NCBI GenBank assembly: GCA_030847615.1
Contig: JAUMIR010000003.1
Location: 282,776,265 to 282,840,264, forward strand
Length of the DNA stretch: 64,000 nucleotides
Direction: 5' to 3'
DNA from: Gambelia wislizenii
Taxonomy: Eukaryota; Chordata; Lepidosauria; Squamata; Crotaphytidae
How positions within the stretch are numbered: the first letter of the stretch is position 1; each line of letters starts with the position of its first letter. Below are positions 35,047 to 46,352 of the stretch, in pieces. Made by a program: the position numbers and the translations under genes. The notes under the pieces were generated by a model. It saw only the letters and a program-made list of their open reading frames with translations. It made no database searches and was not told the DNA's origin.

Positions 35047-35507
35047 CCAGCATGGTATAGTGGTCTGAGCATTGGACTACAACTCTGGAATGTATGTGTG
35101 TATGTGCCTTCAAGTCACCTAATGGCTTAGAGTGACCCCGTGAATTTCATAGGGTTTTCTTTGGCAAGGAATACTCAGAGCTGGTTTTGCCAGTTCCTTC
35201 CTCTGAAGTGCAGCCTACAGCACCTGGTATCGTTGGCGGCTTTCATCCAAGTACTAACCAGTGCTGACCCCGCTTAGCTTCCAAGCTCAGACAGGATCTG
35301 TTGCCTTTAGACCAGGGTTCAAATGCCTGCTCAGCCATGAAAACCCACCGGGGAAATTTTGGCAAGTCACACCCTCTCAGCCTCAGAGGAAGGCAAAGGC
35401 AAACCCTCTCAGAATAAATCGTGCCAAGAGAACCCTGGGATAGGTTCACCTTCAAGCTGTTGTAAGTCAGAAATGACTTGAAGGTACACAACAACAAGAA
35501 CAACAAC
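35047..35507 (+). mobile_element. tRNA-derived SINE split by a 5S-derived SINE
   Basis: The head CCAGCATGGTATAGTGGTCTG (A box) with GGACTACAACTCTGGA stops at about 35089. The B box part ACCAGGGTTCAAATGC resumes at about 35311 and continues through CTCAGCCTCAGAGG, GATAGGTTCACCTTCAAG and TGACTTGAAGGTACACAACAAC. Removal of the inner element restores a normal tRNA SINE. Confidence 0.85.
35090..35309 (-). mobile_element. 5S rRNA-derived SINE, nested, minus strand
   Basis: On the minus strand, 35300 back to 35211 matches most of a 5S ribosomal RNA gene: GAAGCTAAGC, GGTTAGTACTTGGATG and the CTGTAGGCT ending are all there, with the pol III internal control region. It lacks the first ~25 bases of 5S and carries several substitutions. 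The 5S part is joined to a body and tail (TATGGCGACC-like, GACTTGAAGGCACATAC) that resemble the tail of the tRNA SINE around it. It is a SINE, not an rRNA gene. Confidence 0.85.
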
Positions 35508-36912
35508 TCCTTTGTCTCTTCCTGGAGGCCTGATCAGTATCAATCCCCTCTCCTGATCTGCAAGCTGCATTGCACAAATGTTTCCTGTTTCAGTAGGAAT
35601 ACGTAGCTTCCCAATGAAAATTTCAGGCAATCCTCTCCACCCCACCTCCACCCCAATCTAGTTGAAGTTTATCTGAATAGGGGACAAAAGGTTATGCTGA
35701 TGTTTCAACCTCAATCAGACACTTTGGGTTATTTGTTCAAAGAAAAGCCTGCATTTAAGCAACTTGTTTCTCTGAGTTAGTCTCAAAGGTGCTACAAGAT
35801 CCCTTTGCATACTAACATCAAATATAATTTGGCAGTAGGTGGCATGTGTGAAAAGTCCAGCACACTCACTTCTATACAACAGTAACCTTGCAACAGTTAA
35901 TATCCTGTTGAGCCATTTATAACATTTGTACCTGTATCTCCTACAAAAGTTTTCTTTGATGTATTAATTGCAACATGTTAAGAGGAAGCTTACAGCTGGG
36001 AAACCAGAGACAGTTTTTCTGGAATTCTGCAGAGAGGGACACCAACCCCCATTTAGGAAGAAACCGCTGTAATCAATGGGACAAATATTGTGCCAGTCCC
36101 TGGCACATGAGGGGGGAGGGACCTGCCAGACCCACGTATCAGATAGTTTAAGAAGCACTGAACTAAGCTACCTAGATGGAAACTCCACAGTCCAGACTGG
36201 CTTATTGAAAGTCCTTTTCATTCATATAGTGACCTAAATCTTGAACTGATGTGAGCATGTGCTTTCCCATCTTTCCATTTATTAAACAGTATTTCCTTGT
36301 TATACTGGGAGGAAACCGGGAAGTGGCAAATGAGGTCAGACAGAAAACACAATGCATTGCATTTCTTGCCATATTAATTGTCAATCAATCCTGTCCTCAG
36401 ATACTACTATTTCCACTTAATTGTTATAATATCCTGGCCTGAATGTCATATTAACATGTGACAGCAGATTTTTTTAAAAAATTATTTTTAATGTGTTCCT
36501 CTGCAAGAGTTTGGCAGCCGAGGAGTTTAAAAACAAAGTATATTGAAGCCTGTTTACAGGGAAATATTGAATGATAAGAGTTTCTTCTGACAGATGCTTT
36601 TTCCATCTGTGATGGCAGTGGTGGCGGTGGCTCCTCCCCCCCCTTCGCAATCATTGCAGGTACTATGAAATATATCATCATCATCATCATTACTACCACG
36701 ACCACATCTATGTTTGTTGCTACATCTTCAAAAATAAGTTATGTCTTGCTTAACTCGTTGAAGTGTTGCAAGAGCTGGCCCTATCCATAGTTCAGAAGAA
36801 ACTCTTAACTAATGGCCATTGGGCCTATGAGGGCATAACAGAGTTACATTTCAGAAGTAACATAGCAAGTGGTATATGTAATGTAATGCATAACATTTTC
36901 TAGTTAACACAT
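35508..36912. other. Intergenic DNA, one repeat remnant
   Basis: About 35745-35815 (CTGAGTTAGTCTCAAAGGTGC, ACAAGATCCCTTTGC) belongs to the repeat family at 4070-4570, reversed. A short ATC microsatellite is near 36668-36690. No gene is seen. Confidence 0.5.
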
Positions 36913-37740
36913 TCAGGGGTAGCCGTGTTGGCCACTCAGCAATCCACAAAAAAACGATACCTTTATTGGCCAACCCAAATGCAAAAAACTCATGATGCAA
37001 GCTTTCAAAGCTCTACTGGCTTCTTCATTGGGCAAAGGATGTTGAAAAAGAAAAGTGATGTTGTTGAAGTGATGAAGGAGATTTTCAGACAACCTATTTG
37101 TTCCGTTGCAGGCACAGAATAGGGTCTCTGAAAGATTTCTCTTTCAGATGACATCCACCTCTTCCATGCCCCCAACATGACCATTCTGTGTTCTCCCCAT
37201 GATATTTCAATCACGGGGAGAAGTCGTTAATGACCACCCTGTTCCATTTCTGTAACAGAATCGGGGTGGTCCAAAAGGTGTCCCGTTCCTCTCCCATGAG
37301 GGGAGGTCCATTCTGCCAGGAATGGGACATCCAGGTAAGTGGGACCCTTCCTCCCCCTCCCCAGGTTACTTGGTTTTTAAATTTATTTTTACATTTAATT
37401 CTTGATTTGACAGCTGGGGGGGCTTAATTTTGAATTTCCCTCCCGCTCGTTGTCTTGCAAAAATAAGTGGGATTTCAGCCAGCCAGTCGTAAAGGCAGCC
37501 TTATGACGGCTGCATTTATGTCCGGCCAGCAAGCAGGGAGGACACCTGTTCCTGCAGTGGAATGGAGGTAAGTCTGCAAACATGTACCTCCATTCCGTTG
37601 CAGGAACAGGAGAGGGGCTTGCGGAACAGAAACGGGGCTTTTGGCCCTGGTCTGAAAATCTCCAAAGTTGAAGCCTACATGTTGTGTCAGATGTTTCTTG
37701 TGTTGTTCAGGTGAAGGATCTCATGCAGGCAGAGACCATG
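36913..37740. mobile_element. CTACTGGCTTCTTCATCAGG-family repeat, split
   Basis: The left arm (GGGGTAGCCGTGTTGGCCAC to TGATGTTGTTGAAG) stops at about 37076. The following part (GAAGCCTACATGTTGTGTCAG, TTGTTCAGGTGAAGGATCTC) resumes at about 37664, in the same order as in the intact copy at 27157-27482. The mirrored right arm is missing. Confidence 0.65.
37077..37663. mobile_element. DNA transposon with GGAGATTTTCAGAC ends (587 bp)
   Basis: A perfect 14-base terminal inverted repeat: GGAGATTTTCAGAC (37077-37090) and GTCTGAAAATCTCC (37650-37663). The interior carries a hairpin, GTTCCTGCAGTGGAATGGAG against CTCCATTCCGTTGCAGGAAC (about 37548-37609). No transposase. The same terminus begins at 63710. 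It clearly entered a pre-existing repeat. Confidence 0.8.
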
Positions 37741-37838
37741 TCTACTTTTTGGCCATGTGGGAGCTGAGACAAAGGATAGTAAAATTTAATTCTTTTTGCA
37801 GCAGTAAGGCAACCCCTCTTGGTATCCAGGATGTCTCT

Positions 37839-38064
37839 GGGCTTTATCACACTATGCTGTTTATAGCACTATTATTCCACTTTAACTGCTATAGCCACCT
37901 CCTCTGGAATCCTGGGATTTGCAGTTTAGTGAGGGGCATTTAGCATTCTCAGCCAGAGAGCTCTTAGGCCTCACTAAACTACAAACCCCAGAATTCCACA
38001 GGAGGCAGCCGTAGCAGTTAAAGTGGAATAATAGTACTGTAACAGTGTAGTGCAATAAGTCCCC
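37839..38064. mobile_element. Palindromic hAT-like MITE, full copy (226 bp)
   Basis: GGGCTTTATCACACTATGCTG and CTATTATTCCACTTTAACTG are mirrored by CAGTTAAAGTGGAATAATAG and GTGCAATAAGTCCCC. The centre has GGGATTTGCAGTTTAGTG opposite CACTAAACTACAAACCCC. The flanks TGTCTCTG and TGTCCCTT may be a decayed 8-base target duplication, as for hAT elements. Confidence 0.8.
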
Positions 38065-38312
38065 TGTCCCTTTGTGAAGTCACAGACTCCTTTGCTAGGC
38101 AGAGAGCACTGAATTTTTCAAGAAGTCTCTGTACTGCTACATCTGGGGGAAAAAACTTTTATATGCTGTATAGGTAAAACCTAGCCAATTATAGTCTGAG
38201 AGAGAAATTTTACCTTTGTTGGAGATAGAAAGCTTGGATAGTTTAGTCCTTTTTGTTTAGGATTCCCCTTGTGCAGCAAAATGAGGCATCTTCAAATCTA
38301 GGAAACACATTC

Positions 38313-38432
38313 AAAGGTAGTCGTATTGGCCACGCAGCAAAACAAAATCTAGAATCCACACAAAAAGTGATACCTTTATTAGCCAACCCATGATGCAAGC
38401 TTTTGAAGCTCTACTGGCTTCTTCATCAGGCC
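38313..38432. mobile_element. CTACTGGCTTCTTCATCAGG-family repeat, left arm only
   Basis: AAAGGTAGTCGTATTGGCCAC to CTCTACTGGCTTCTTCATCAGG is collinear with 27157-27300. The right part is absent. Confidence 0.7.
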
Positions 38433-39104
38433 AAGGCTGGTCACATGCAGGATGCCTTGGTCACATGTTGACAACTGGCTTCCTAGCTTCTGAGAGAGTG
38501 AAGGAGACTGTGGTAGCAGCAGCAACTGGCCGCCATGCTCTTCTGGACTTCCTCCCATTTCATGGAGGTAACGGGGGAGCAACGAGTCTGTGTAGATGAG
38601 CCCTGAGATTATCCCATTCTAGTCAAGGAGGCTGTCCTTTTGAACACCAGGGAAAAGCCAGCTGAAAGAGTAAGCTTACCTCCATTTCAACTACAGATTC
38701 ATTATACCAAATGCCCCTGGGTATATTTTAAAAATTTGGTCTCATGCCAGAGCATGAGACATGAGGTCTGAAGGTAAGCATGGCAGACTTGAGCTGATCA
38801 ATTACTGTTATCTGACACACTTCATTATCATGTACACAAGAACCTAATAATTATGCAGTGACCAATGAGCTCATAAACAACAATTACCAAGAGCTGTTTA
38901 GATTGTGACTGGAAAACTGCTCAGCAAAACAATGCTTTCTTACTCAGCAGTTCTATTGCCTGTGAAAATCTAGTCTTTTATGCTGAAGGGGAAATATACT
39001 GTATGCTTATTCCTTTATTGTCCACCTATGTCCTTTTAACAACTTTTAATCTACCCGTAATTTTATTGAATTTGTATTTGTAATTTTAATCTATTCTGCT
39101 GTTT
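38433..39104. other. Intergenic DNA, no gene seen
   Basis: TGTGTAGATGAGCCC at about 38592 resembles the transposon end at 27621-27634. Nothing else is recognised. Confidence 0.4.
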
Positions 39105-42100
39105 AATTTCTTTTTTTTAAATTATTTTATTTTCAAAGTATTTTCACAAATAATAAAATCATACACTTCCTTTACATTGTTGTCTGAATTTGATTTTCCT
39201 TCTAACATTGGCTTTCTATCTATTTACTTTTCAAATGCATTTATACCTCTAAGTCATCGAAACAGGAATTCCTTTTCCATTTTCTACATTATATTTACAC
39301 CATTCCTCCTGTATCACTACCCACAGAGAGTTTACATATCTTACAAATACTTATATAAATATATATTTTAACAGATGCAACAGATTGAATAAGCTTCATT
39401 ATCCGTATACCAGGTTACTCTTATACCATTGCTCTCAACTTTCCAATATTCAATTAGGCTTCCCCATTCTTTTCTAAACTTGCTTATAGATTGATGTTTA
39501 ATCCAGCAGTTTAATCCATTTGAGCTACTTCCCATAGTTTACTCATCCATTCGTCACAATTTGGAGTTGATGTTGATTTCCAATACCTCGCATAAACAAT
39601 TTGTGCTGTGGTGACCATGCAAAGCGTCATGTTCTTAAATTCTTTTGGAAAATCCCTATCAAACGTGTTTAATAGGTATAATTCTGGTTTTAGTCTAAAA
39701 TTTGTCTTTATTATCTTTCTTATCAGATTATGTATATTTGTCCAAAATTCCTTTGCAACTTTGCATGACCACCACATATGATAAAATGTACCCTCTCTAT
39801 CTTCAGATTTCCAACATTTATTTACCCTTGCTTTATCCATTTTCGCTAGCTTTGAGGGTGTCATATACCAATGGTATTGCATTTTATAACAATTTTCCTT
39901 TAATTCACTATTTAATGAGAATTTCATGTTCTTTTTCCATAACACCTCCCAATCTTCTATTGAAATGTTATTTTTTGCATCTCTCGACCACCTAATCATG
40001 AATTCTTTTACCGTCTCAGATTCCAGATCCAGTTTTAACAGTAATTTGTATACCTTAGATACTCTCAAGGCTTTCTCATCCATAATCAGTTCATCTAACT
40101 CTGTTTTTAATTCTTCTATTCCTATCAACTTTTTATCCATGTTGTATCTCTCCATAATTTACCTGTATTGAAACCAATTACTTTATTTGCTCTTGATCCA
40201 ACTCTTCTCTTGTTTTCAGTCTGTTGCTTCATTTTTGGACATATATCAAATCCCTATGTCCACCATGTTTCTAAATGTGGCATCTCAGTTTGCCTGAAAG
40301 CTTCCTGGGGGAAAACCCATAGTGGTAATTTAATATAGATCTTCTTCTTCACTTCCTTCCACGCTTTTAACAAAGATTTCCTGACAAAATGGTTATTAAT
40401 TTTTTTGTCTATTTGCTCTTTTTGATACCACAGATAGGCGTGGAATCAAAATCTTAAACCAATTCCTTCTAAAGTTATAACCTTATCATCTTTCAATAAA
40501 AACCATTCTAATTGCCAAACCAATGCACATGCTTGATGATATAATCTCAAATTTGGAAGGCTTAAACCCCCCTTCGCCTTCTCTTCCTGCAATATTTTCC
40601 ACTTAATTCTTGGTTTTCTGTTTTCCCATATAAATCTAGATAAATCTCTATCCCATTCTTTAAATAACTTATCATTGATCAATATCGGCAGATTTTGAAG
40701 AATATACAACATCTTTGGGAGTATCATCATCTTTACAGCAGCTACTCTACCCAATATAGATAATTTCAGCTGTTTCCAATTTTCTAAGTCTCTTCTGATT
40801 TCCTTCCATTTTGTCTTATAGTTGTTTTCCACTAAATCCATGTTATTTTTAGTGATTATTATACCCAGGTATCTAATTTTCTTCTCTATTCAGAAACCCG
40901 ATATTTCTTTCAATTTTTCTTCCTCCATTTTCTCTATATTTTTAGTCAACATTACCGTCTTTTCTCTATTTATCCTTATTCCAGAAATCCCCCCAAATCT
41001 TTCTAAGACTCTCTGTAAATTTTGAATAGACTGTAATGGGTCTTCCAATGTTATTGCCAAGTTGTCCGCGAAAGCTGACATCTTGTAAGTGTGTTTTTTG
41101 ATTCGGACTCCCTGTATACCCTCAGTTGCTCTTATTTCTCTACATAGGACTTCTAGAACTGTTATAAATAGCAAGGGGGAAAGGGGACAGCCCTGGCGAA
41201 CCCCCTTCTCAATTCTTATTTTATCCATTCGTTGACCATTTATTATAATTTGGGTAGTTTGTTCTTTATATATTGTCTTAATTCCATTCAAGTAATTTTG
41301 TCCTATACCCAGTTCTTTCAAGGTTTCCAGCATACAGGTCCAGTTTACACTATCGAAAGCTTTTTCTGCATCTAAGCCTATTAATGCAAATTTTTTCCCA
41401 GGGTGTTTATCAAAATATTCTATCAGATTTAATATCTTTCTTATATTATATCTTAGATGTCTGTTTGGTAAAAAGCCTGTTTGATCCTCTCCTATCCATT
41501 CATTCAGAACTTTCTTCAGGCATTCTGCCATTATTATTGCAAAAATTTTGTAGTCTGTGTTTAACAAAGATATAGGCCTGTAATTTTTTATATCTTCCGG
41601 ATCTTTGTTTTCTTTTGGTATTACTGAAATGTTTGCATTTGCCCAAGAAGCTGGCATTTTCCCTCCAATAATTATTTCATTCAATAGTTTAAGGAGAGGT
41701 TTTTTCAGTTCTTCTTGAAACATCTTATAGTATATTGCTGGATACCCATCCGGGCCCGGAGTTTTCCCATTCTTTAGCTTTTTAAATGCATACTCAATTT
41801 CTGCTATCGTTATTTTTTTTTATCTAAGTCTTCTCTGTCCACATTGCTTATTTTCTGTAAATTCTGTGATGATAAATATCTTTTGATCTTTCCTCTTTTT
41901 TCTTCATTCGTCTTTCTTTATACAAGTTTGTATAAAACCTCTGGAAACAGTTTCTGATTTTATCCGGCTGTACTATTATATTTCCATTGTCTCTTATTTT
42001 CAGAATCTGTTTCCTCTCCTGTTCTTTCCTCAGCTTATAAGCCAACCATTTACCAATTTTATTTCTGCCTTCATAATATCTTTGTTTGGTAAATCTCATC

Positions 42101-42395
42101 TTCCTTTCTATTTCATCCATATATTCCCTCTTCATTTGGTCTTGGATTATCTTTAATTCCTTTTTCGCTTCTACATTTGTTGGATCACTTTCATATTCCT
42201 TCTCTTTCTTTTGGAATGTTTCTTGCAATTTTTGCATTTTCTCTCTTTTCCTTTTATTTTGTTCCCAATTCACTTGCATCACTGTTCCCCTCAGGACCGC
42301 TTTACTCGCGTCCCAAACATTTTGTATTGATGTCTCACTTTCCTTATTTTCTTCAAAGTAATTTTTCAGAGTTTGTCTCACTTCCAGGTGAGATC
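39105..42395 (-). mobile_element. L1-clade LINE, 5'-truncated (about 3.3 kb)
   Basis: It reads on the minus strand from a truncation in ORF2 near 42395 to the 3' end with an A-rich tail (T-run at 39111-39118). Protein pieces in three blocks follow the order of vertebrate L1 ORF2. ORF1 and the endonuclease domain are missing, so the copy could not move. No target-site duplication was recognised. Confidence 0.85.
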
Positions 42396-42417
42396 GCGAC
42401 ATCCAGGTAAGTGACAA
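39511..42417 (-). pseudogene. L1 ORF2 (reverse transcriptase) remnant
   Basis: Three collinear open blocks remain. At 42417-41848 is the linker after the endonuclease, rich in lysine and glutamate. At 41723-40890 is the reverse transcriptase, with PKENKDPEDIKNYRPISLLN, GLDAEKAFDSVNW, GVRQGCPLSPLLF and the active-site box FADN. At 40841-40446 is the thumb (WKQLKLSILGRVAAVKM, FIWENRKPRIKW). At 40155-39511 is the C-terminal region with EDREGTFYHMWWSCKV. The blocks are separated by frameshifts or stops. The normal box is FADD, so one catalytic aspartate has changed to asparagine. The complementary-strand frames in this region are shadows. Confidence 0.85.
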
Positions 42418-42710
42418 ACTTTTTTTGACCCTCCTTGGATTACTCGGAGGTTTGTGTGCATGTGTATGTGCTTGGTGTGACTTTTAGATGTTTATTTCTT
42501 TTTTTATTTTTGAATTTCCTGCACGATGAAATCACACAGGATTTCAAAAGAGGCAATGAATGGAACTCTGTTTACTTCCTCTTTATTGCTGAAGCTGCCT
42601 TTGCCAGGAGAGGAGGTAAGTGCAGGGGGGCGGCATTCTTTTGCTAGCATAAGCATTGAATTGTTTTATGCCAGCAAAAGAACGTTTTAAAGGGAACATC
42701 TGATAAAGTC
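42396..42710. mobile_element. GACTTTATCAGA-family element, right end
   Basis: The right terminus TCTGATAAAGTC is at 42699-42710 and the hairpin ATTCTTTTGCTAGCAT against TATGCCAGCAAAAGAAC is at about 42629-42682, as in 33611-33871. The left part (GACATCCAGGTAAGTG) resembles 37325-37345 inside another element. The left end is lost at the L1 junction. Confidence 0.55.
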
Positions 42711-42794
42711 CTTCGTTTTTCATTCACTTTCCAGTCAGCTTCTCAAAGGAGACACAGATGTTTCCAAGGAAGCCAAACTTTACCCCTTTAGTCA

Positions 42795-42925
42795 GTGGTG
42801 GGAATCATGTGGCCCTTTAGATGTTGGACCGCAACTCCCAGCATTCCTCAGCTTTGGCTATGGTGGCTAGGGCTTCTGGGCCTTACAGAGCAACATCTGG
42901 AAGAGCCATATAATTTCCACCCCGA
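42795..42925. mobile_element. Short palindromic MITE
   Basis: GGTGGGAATCATGTGGCCC, TTTAGATGTTGGACCGCAAC and CTCCCAGCATTCCTCAGC are mirrored by GGCTTCTGGG...CAACATCTGGAAGAGCCATA...TTCCACCCC. It is related to the short pieces at 165-217, 10235-10330 and 13425-13482. Confidence 0.65.
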
Positions 42926-43104
42926 CTTAAGTCTTGCAGGGTATCTTAGCTGGACACGTAGAATACCAGGCCACATTTTCCAACTTTATGCAAGTTAACA
43001 AACTATGTCCATTCCATGTTAACTGTTGCTTCTTATGACCAATGGACTGCCTTAATGTTTCAGGAAACAAGACTTCTGTTCTTCCACTATGTTACCCCAG
43101 AGCA

Positions 43105-43245
43105 GTGGACTCTCAACCTTTAATTTTGCAGATGGCTTGGACTTCAGCTCCCAGAATCCCCAGGCAGCATGGCTAAAGTTCAGGGATTCTGGGAATTGAA
43201 ATCTAAACCATACGGAGAGGCAAAGGCTGATGAGAACCACAGTCA
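43105..43245. mobile_element. Short palindromic MITE of another family
   Basis: GGACTTCAGCTCCCAGAATCC and CAGCATGGCTAAAGTTCAGG mirror GGGATTCTGGGAATTGAAATC within about 140 bases. Confidence 0.6.
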
Positions 43246-43526
43246 TGGAGGATATTCAGATCCTGTTTTGTTTTTAAACTGAACTAAGCTGTTTAGCAAT
43301 ACCAACCAAAGGTGTTAGGAAAGGTGTCCTTAGCCTAGTACCCTATTGCCACAAAACAAATTACAAGGGTCTGTCTAGCCAAAATCAACAAACCAGTTCT
43401 GTTTTTGTTGGAATCCTACTTGGGCCTTATGTTTTCATAAGTCCACTTGTGTCTGTGAGTATTAGAATTGTACAGTTGCATAACATTCGTATACAGTAGA
43501 GGGCTGTTGTTATGTTACTACATAGC

Positions 43527-43665
43527 AGAGCCAGCAAACTGCCCATGTGCATTGGTGCACAATAGTGCCCAATGCACATTGCACACTGATAAACGTTGTG
43601 CACCAATGTGCATTGCACAGTGATATGAATCGGTCCTGATGTGCATTGGGCACTCTTGCCAGTGT
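43527..43665. repeat. GTGCATTGCACA-rich repeat (copy 1)
   Basis: Self-complementary words (GTGCAATGCACATTG and its variants) recur four to five times in 140 bases. A related stretch is at 51206-51400. The class is unknown. Confidence 0.5.
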
Positions 43666-43710
43666 CCCATTACTCATCTTCACAATTTAGTAAAGGGTTA
43701 GTTAAATTTT

Positions 43711-44080
43711 TTAGTGCTTCTGCTGTGTATACTCTCTCTCTCTCTCTGGCTTTTCTTCACAAAGATTCAGGAAGGACTCATCCCCGCTTTCTGCAAGTGC
43801 GCTGATGACTGAAAAGGCCAATCTGAGATAAACAAGTCCGGTTGCAGAAAGCACAGCAGAAGGTCTCCTTGGGTGATGTTTCTGGGTTGTGATTCTTTCT
43901 GCGTTGTCGTTTCTCTTCAAGACTTGTTTGGCATGAGTTCTCAAATAAGGCTGCAGCATTGTGGATAGTGCATCTCCATGCCTCCCAATGTGAGGCCAGA
44001 GCGGACCATTGTTGGTGATCAATTTGGCCGAGCCTGAGATGTTGTTTAAGGGAGTCCTTGTATCGTGTAACCTAATAGGT
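43711..44080 (-). pseudogene. Possible remnant of a LINE C-terminal region
   Basis: One minus-strand frame (43711-44022) contains NNGPLWPHIGRHGDALSTML, PYLRTHAKQVL and TGLVYLRLAFSVISALAESG. These look to me like decayed zinc-finger-like tail sequences of a non-LTR element found in several vertebrates. The resemblance is from memory and weak, and the frame starts in a CT microsatellite (43733-43747). Confidence 0.25.
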
Positions 44081-45351
44081 CAAATAGGATTCTGGTGTTC
44101 ATCTCTGCCAGAACCAGGTCTTTTGTAAACCTAATGGGACTCCATTGCTCATTCAGGATCAAGCCAATCCTCATACACACTGGATTACAACAGGGATGGC
44201 TCACAAGACTACATTGTTGCTGAGAATTTTTGTTTTCCCCTAGCTACTATGGGGCTTGCAGCTGAAGTCAGAAGGAACAAGATAGACCAAGGGAGTGGTG
44301 GGTGTGATCATCCTTGTGAATCAAAAAATGGTGGGGTGATGACCCTGCAAGTCCTGGCTCCAGTATACCACTGCCTAAGGCAAAGGAAAAGACACTACTC
44401 CCCTATATTCAGAAGCCAAGTGAAATTATTTCAACACTAGTGGCAGGGCAGCATCCTCCACTGAACCATTTGAGGTGTCTGCCTCACTTTCCCCAACCAT
44501 AGAGCTGGCCCTGGCACTCAACATATTCTACTGCTGCCAATAGAAAGACAAGAATAGAAAACTTATTGTCTTTTAAGTTAGCTACCATAATAAACCTACC
44601 AATCACAATTCTGTTCAAGTACATGGTTTTAAACCACTTGAATTGTTTTAGATTATTTAAATTTTTGTTTTGTAACTTAAAATATTTTAAATTGTTTTCA
44701 GTTGCTCCTTTTCATTTATTTGAAAATGGTTTCAATTTCTTTTTGTTGGCACACCACCCTGAGATCTTGCCATGTAGAGTGGGAGATAAATCATAAACTA
44801 AAAACACTCTAGCAAATTGGCAATATAGAGGAACCTAGTAATCAAGTTCATATTATATATTGCATGACATGTTGTGACTGTTGGAGTGTGTTCATAACCA
44901 TAGTGTTTATATTTTACATACATAAGTGGAGAGATACATCAAGAAACTAGGTCATCTTATTTGAAAATTTAACTACAAGGCATCATATCCGTATGCCGTA
45001 TGGGAAAGATTTATATCAGCTTTCTCTTATGCACCAGTCTCCTCCATTGGGATCAATAGGGATAATTCAGCACAGCTTAAAGGCAAGGTAGTTTTTAAAA
45101 CATCATGAGATGATCATCAGCAGGATATTTTGGCTTAAAATTCAGTTATAGCTTGAACCACTGCAAAAGTAAAAGTGTTATATCAGTAGTAATTTGACCC
45201 ATGTATGATTGGGTGATGCGATGACATTTTGGCTGATAGCAGTAGGATCACTAGGTGTCTTTTTTTTTACAGAGTAAAATCTTCTGCTTGAAAGCATCCT
45301 TAACAGGATTCCAACCCCAGGTCCAGATTAATGGAGAACAGTGGCCTTTAA
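44081..45351. other. Intergenic DNA, LINE tail-like patch
   Basis: About 44620-44800 (T-rich, then CACCACCCTGAGATCTTGCC, GAGTGGGAGATAAATCA) resembles an L2-type 3' end. No gene is seen. Confidence 0.5.
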
Positions 45352-46352
45352 GTAGTAGTAGTAGTAGTAGTAGTCTGCCTTCAAGTCATTTCTGACATAT
45401 GGCAACCCTAAGATGAAACTATTACATGGTTTTCTGAGGCTGAGAGTATGTGACTTGCTGTGACGTGGGCCTCCTCTTTCTCTCTGGGCATGCACACCAC
45501 CACAGAGTGGAGAGGAAGGGCTTGCCGTGTTTACAATCAGTTTAGGAGTGCTCCTGCCGTGAACTCCTACCCTGATCTCTCTGAGACACACTCTAAGGTT
45601 TCCCTAACCTGGAAATCCCTTATATCTCTCCTCAGGTAAGCTGCCACCACCCAGACGCAGTATTTTCTAAGATTGCCAGGAGACTGATTGAGTTCTATGG
45701 TTAACCAGTGGAATTACTCACTTTGTTAAAATATTACCAACCCCCCTTCTCTGTCCCCAGAGAAGAGTCAAGATAGCCAGGACCGAAATAAGTCCCGTGT
45801 AAGGCGTGACTTAGTAAGGGGAAAAAAGAAAGGCTTGTTTTTATTCAAGCAAGCTGAAACAAGTTTAAGAGGAAAATCATTTCATGAAGAAAAGGCTTTT
45901 TTCTCCAGGCTAAAGCTTAAAGTTACAGAGATAGAAAACAGGCATACATTCAGTCAAGGAAAACCAATAAAAAGTAACCCTGATGCAATCTAAACTGTTT
46001 CCTGCACAAAGAAAACTACTTACATTATAGGGTCTATGAGGGTTAAATCTGGCGTGCAAGTTGGCTGGGCCACATGCTTTTCCTAAGCCAGGCCCCAGCC
46101 ATGTGCTCACTCAGAGCATAGTTCTTTGAGGTACTTCCAGTCCCTCAGAGAGCTTTCTGTGTCTCTCTGGCCACATGGTCCAGGCAAGTATAAAACCTTT
46201 TCCAAATTACCATACCCAAATTCTCATTAGCCAGTCTAGTGTCTGGTGATCATTCTTATTGGCCAGTCCAGTGTCTGGTGATGTGATGTCACGATGATGT
46301 TATATCAGGAGATAATCTCCACCTCCCACCTTGGTCTTAACCCTTAACTCTT

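Noticed and set aside
35211..35300. 5S ribosomal RNA gene
   Set aside because: Only part of 5S is present, with substitutions, and it is fused to a SINE body and tail inside another SINE.
39702..42410. Plus-strand open frames within the L1 region
   Set aside because: They are complements of the minus-strand L1 ORF2 and consist of low-complexity Phe/Ser/Leu translations.
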